Shown here piece after piece: positions 61,617 to 64,000 of a stretch of 64,000 nucleotides of DNA; position 1 is the stretch's first letter; each line of letters starts with the position of its first letter. The translations under genes were made by a program, and so were the position numbers. The notes under the pieces are model-generated. The model was not told the DNA's origin, searched no databases, and saw only the letters and a program-made list of their open reading frames with translations. Where the stretch lies: the NCBI RefSeq assembly GCF_013347965.1, contig NZ_CP048810.1, forward strand, positions 806,001-870,000, given 5' to 3'. The DNA is from Pseudomonas bijieensis. Lineage in GTDB: Bacteria > Pseudomonadota > Gammaproteobacteria > Pseudomonadales > Pseudomonadaceae.

Positions 61617-62054
61617 TTAATGAGCGCTCTGGGACTTATTGCGTTCAAGCCTGAGTATCAAACCGGACTTCAACGTCATTTGATAATGATCGCCCTGGCG
61701 CAGCCCCAGGTGAGTCCTGGAGTCTTGCCTGCCAATCAGGGAAAGACCGTCGGGTTCGGTGAACCAACGCACCGGTTCATCCCCCAACCAGTGGCCCAGG
61801 CAATCGGTTTGCCCACCCAAGGTCTGGTCCAACTTGAGTTCGACGAGGCAACTGTTGGACGGTTTGTCCTGCATCGCCTGGGTTTGCGCATTGTCCTGCG
61901 GGCTCGACAAAACGGCCTGCCACTGACCGGCCAACTGCGAGGGTTCAACTAACAACAGGCTGCGCGCCATGGCGTTTTCTCCACAAAACATCATCAGCGT
62001 AGCGAATAACCCGGCGATTGCCTGGACGCTACTGGGCATGAATTTTCTACGCAT
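61617..62054 (-). CDS. inh: Alkaline protease inhibitor (Inh/AprI family)
   Basis: A 145-residue periplasmic protein with signal peptide 'IAGLFATLMMFCGENAMA' and a mature lipocalin-like barrel of about 115 residues beginning 'RSLLLVEPSQLAGQW'. The two conserved cysteines (in 'NSCLVEL' and 'TDCLGHW') form the disulfide. It binds serralysin to protect the periplasm. The ATG at 62054 has AGGA eight bases upstream. It lies directly after the protease gene. Confidence 0.9.
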   Translation of the reverse strand: MRRKFMPSSVQAIAGLFATLMMFCGENAMARSLLLVEPSQLAGQWQAVLSSPQDNAQTQAMQDKPSNSCLVELKLDQTLGGQTDCLGHWLGDEPVRWFTEPDGLSLIGRQDSRTHLGLRQGDHYQMTLKSGLILRLERNKSQSAH

Positions 62055-62110
62055 AGCTTTCATCCTGGCCGGGATCCCGCAGGAGCATCCGCCCCCACGG
62101 GACATGGACA

Positions 62111-63568
62111 TCAGGCCACGATATCCGAGACCGCTGCCTGGCCCACGGTGCTGACCAGGAAATCCGCCACGCCTTGCCCGGAGAAATCCACCGACAGCAG
62201 GCTGTTGCCGCCCGATGTCGACAACACCGCATCGCCCGCCGCACCGGTGAACGCGCTCACAAAGTGCAGGCCTGCGCCCTTGGTGATACCGGTCAGGTCG
62301 ATCTTGTCCAGGCCGCTGACGAAATCGAGGATCTGGTCCGTCGCCCCCGGCCGCGAATCGGAACTGGCGGCGAACACGAAGGTGTCCGAACCCGAACCGC
62401 CCCAGAGTTTGTCTGCACCACCGGCGCCCCAGAGGATATCGTTGCCAGCACCGCCCTTGAGCTCGTTGGCCACCGCGTTGCCGATCAGCAGATCGCTGCC
62501 CGAGCCGCCGATGGCGTTTTCGATGACTGCACCCTTGGCGATGGACACGTTGCCCACCATGCCGCCAACGTCGGAGAACGAGGCGTCATTGAGATTGATT
62601 TTCTGGTTCTGGGTGAAGCCGGAGAAATCCAGGGTGTCGCGGCCGCCGGCGTCCCATACCGAAAACACCACTTTGTCCGACGACGAAGACGCGCTGAGAA
62701 AATCGCGCCCGGTGTTGGAGTTGAAACCGTAGGTCGAATCGCCGGTACGGGTCGTGGTGTTGGCACCGTAGAGTTTCTGGATGGCCGCGATGTCATCCAT
62801 CAGCGGACCGGAGGCATAGGCTTCGACGCCGCCCTTGCTGAAGTTCTGGCTGGTATTGCTTTCGCTCCAGTAGCTCATGACGCTGTAGCCACGGGTGTCC
62901 TGGCCATACGTGGCGTCATCGTAGGTCGGGCTGCCTTCGCCAGCGTTGTAGTCGCCTGGGTGGGCCAGGCCGAGGGTATGACCGATTTCGTGGGTCAGGG
63001 TCTGGCGGCCGTAGTTGTTCAAGTCCGGGGTTTTGTTCTGGGTGTAGCTGCTGTTGATCAGGTACCAGGAGGTCCCGTCATAGCCGGCACCAGTGCCCGG
63101 CAGATAAGCGAACGCCGCCGCGCCATCCTGGCCGCCGCTGTAGTTGCCGAAGGTCATGTGAGCGTCGCCACCGCTGGCTTTTTCGGTGAAGGTGACATTG
63201 GCCACGTCCGCCCAGGATTGCATGGCCAGGGCGGCCTGGCCTTTCTGCTGCGCGCTGAACTGGCTGAAGCCGCTGATCCCATGCTTGTTCATGGTGCTGG
63301 AAGAGGCGGAAGTCAGGAAGGTGTAGGTCAGCTCGATCTTGCCGCTGCCGTCCCGGTCCTGGTAAGCCGCGCCGTCTCGCAGCAATTGAGTGGCCGCCTC
63401 GTCGACGGAGTATGACGGTTTGCCGTTGACGGTCAGGTTACCACCGCGGTCGTATTGGTGGCTGAAACTATTGATCTGGTTGAACGCATTACTGGGTGCC
63501 GCCAACGATTGCGGCGCCCAGAGGAGTTGTTCGGCAGAATCAATAGCACTGCTTTTGACTTTCGACAT
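62111..63568 (-). CDS. aprA: Serralysin-family alkaline metalloprotease
   Basis: A 485-residue secreted zinc protease (AprX/AprA). The zinc site '[15 protein letters not shown]' and the Met-turn 'SVMSYWSES' identify the family; RTX repeats ('[20 protein letters not shown]') bind calcium near residues 370-400, and the hydrophobic C-terminus 'AAVSDIVA' is the type I signal. No N-terminal signal peptide, only a short propeptide. The ATG at 63568 follows AAGGAAG by eight bases. It heads the secretion locus. Confidence 0.95.
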   Translation of the reverse strand: MSKVKSSAIDSAEQLLWAPQSLAAPSNAFNQINSFSHQYDRGGNLTVNGKPSYSVDEAATQLLRDGAAYQDRDGSGKIELTYTFLTSASSSTMNKHGISGFSQFSAQQKGQAALAMQSWADVANVTFTEKASGGDAHMTFGNYSGGQDGAAAFAYLPGTGAGYDGTSWYLINSSYTQNKTPDLNNYGRQTLTHEIGHTLGLAHPGDYNAGEGSPTYDDATYGQDTRGYSVMSYWSESNTSQNFSKGGVEAYASGPLMDDIAAIQKLYGANTTTRTGDSTYGFNSNTGRDFLSASSSSDKVVFSVWDAGGRDTLDFSGFTQNQKINLNDASFSDVGGMVGNVSIAKGAVIENAIGGSGSDLLIGNAVANELKGGAGNDILWGAGGADKLWGGSGSDTFVFAASSDSRPGATDQILDFVSGLDKIDLTGITKGAGLHFVSAFTGAAGDAVLSTSGGNSLLSVDFSGQGVADFLVSTVGQAAVSDIVA

Positions 63569-63901
63569 AAACACACTTCCTTGTTTGCTAATGGAACAAT
63601 TTTAGTCAGACAGACGATCTCTGGCGAGATCGTCCTATCACTCGCCCAATGAGGACGTAAGAAACCTGACACAATTGGAAATCAAACGTCTAGTCATTTT
63701 TTTCGTTCAATTTCACGCCCGGCCCCTTAACGCCAATAAACAATAGGTTTCTCCCTGCTTAGTGCGCATGCTCAACTGTCCGAGTTGCGGATTGTCAGAC
63801 AAAATTCTATTTAAATATTAAATAACGATAACTAGCCAATTGCGGACGGCGTCGCACTTTCGCCAACTAAGTGCCAGCGAAATGCTATTAATTAATATCT
63901 A
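63569..63901. promoter_or_regulatory. AT-rich control region upstream of the protease gene
   Basis: This 333-base region upstream of the protease is AT-rich, especially 63660-63900. It must carry the promoter of the protease-lipase locus. The only clear structure is the hairpin at 63613-63634; no other gene was seen. Confidence 0.6.
63613..63634. promoter_or_regulatory. Perfect inverted repeat upstream of the protease gene
   Basis: GACGATCTC and GAGATCGTC pair perfectly around the four-base loop TGGC, 45 to 66 bases before the protease start. It could be an operator or a 5'-leader hairpin affecting translation. Confidence 0.5.
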
Positions 63902-64000
63902 CTAAACCTTAACGGTTTTACGCGCGCATACTTCCCGCAGGCAGCCCCGAAGCCAGCGATGCACAGGATCGGCGTCCATCCGCGGATGCCAGAGCATGGC
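63902..64000 (-). CDS. LysR-type regulator, C-terminal fragment at window edge
   Basis: The last 32 codons of a gene that continues beyond the window read 'AMLWHPRMDADPVHRWLRG', then 'CLREVCARKTVKV' and a stop at 63902-63904. 'LWHPRMDADPVHRWLR' is the usual C-terminal pattern of a subgroup of LysR regulators. It sits upstream of the protease gene in the same direction. Confidence 0.7.
   Translation of the reverse strand, partial: AMLWHPRMDADPVHRWLRGCLREVCARKTVKV

Overview
The window reads as chromosome of a Pseudomonas of the P. fluorescens species complex. The clearest signs are the aprA-inh-aprDEF-autotransporter-lipase secretion locus at the right end, full-length LigD and FAN1 homologues, an OprD-type porin, and two families of REP/REPIN palindromes scattered between genes. 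Gene density is about 90 % and coding bases are GC-rich. No rRNA, tRNA, CRISPR array or prophage was seen. All functions are inferred by reading motifs; no database search was run.

Layout. 0.07-4.2 kb: a zinc-free MDR oxidoreductase with a WYL regulator, then a LysR regulator divergent from an MFS efflux pump. 4.2-13.8 kb: eight tightly packed minus-strand genes divergent from an XRE-cupin regulator: heme-oxygenase-like diiron enzyme, PLP aminotransferase, FAD oxidoreductase, Fe(II)/2-oxoglutarate oxygenase, ATP-grasp ligase, DMT exporter, M20 deacylase and MHS transporter. This looks like an uncharacterised biosynthetic cluster for a modified amino acid or dipeptide. 13.9-21.0 kb: LacI regulator with a perfect operator palindrome at its own start, a four-gene ABC importer, a GpdQ-like phosphodiesterase and an OprD porin, probably for uptake and use of a phosphodiester. 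21.2-23.9 kb: a periplasmic molybdenum hydroxylase (IorAB type).

24-34 kb holds stand-alone regulators, enzymes, a chemoreceptor and small membrane proteins. 35-41.2 kb is a minus-strand run with DNA ligase D, a YbdK carboxylate-amine ligase, a class I methyltransferase and a second, larger heme-oxygenase-like enzyme. 41.6-46.1 kb has a CPA1 antiporter, a frameshifted small membrane gene and a double-PAS hybrid histidine kinase.

46.0-51.2 kb: an XPD/DinG-type helicase with a nuclease-like N-terminus and a FAN1-like VRR-NUC nuclease, separated by an IS110-family element. The element sits exactly inside a REP sequence with CT at both junctions. Its 200-nt 5' non-coding end folds into two loops whose guides match the REP target and, more weakly, the element's own ends; it is therefore a readable bridge-RNA system.

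51.8-63.6 kb: RTX lipase, subtilisin-like autotransporter, TolC/HlyD/ABC type I secretion genes, protease inhibitor and serralysin, all on the minus strand. The last 99 bases hold the C-terminus of a LysR-type regulator.
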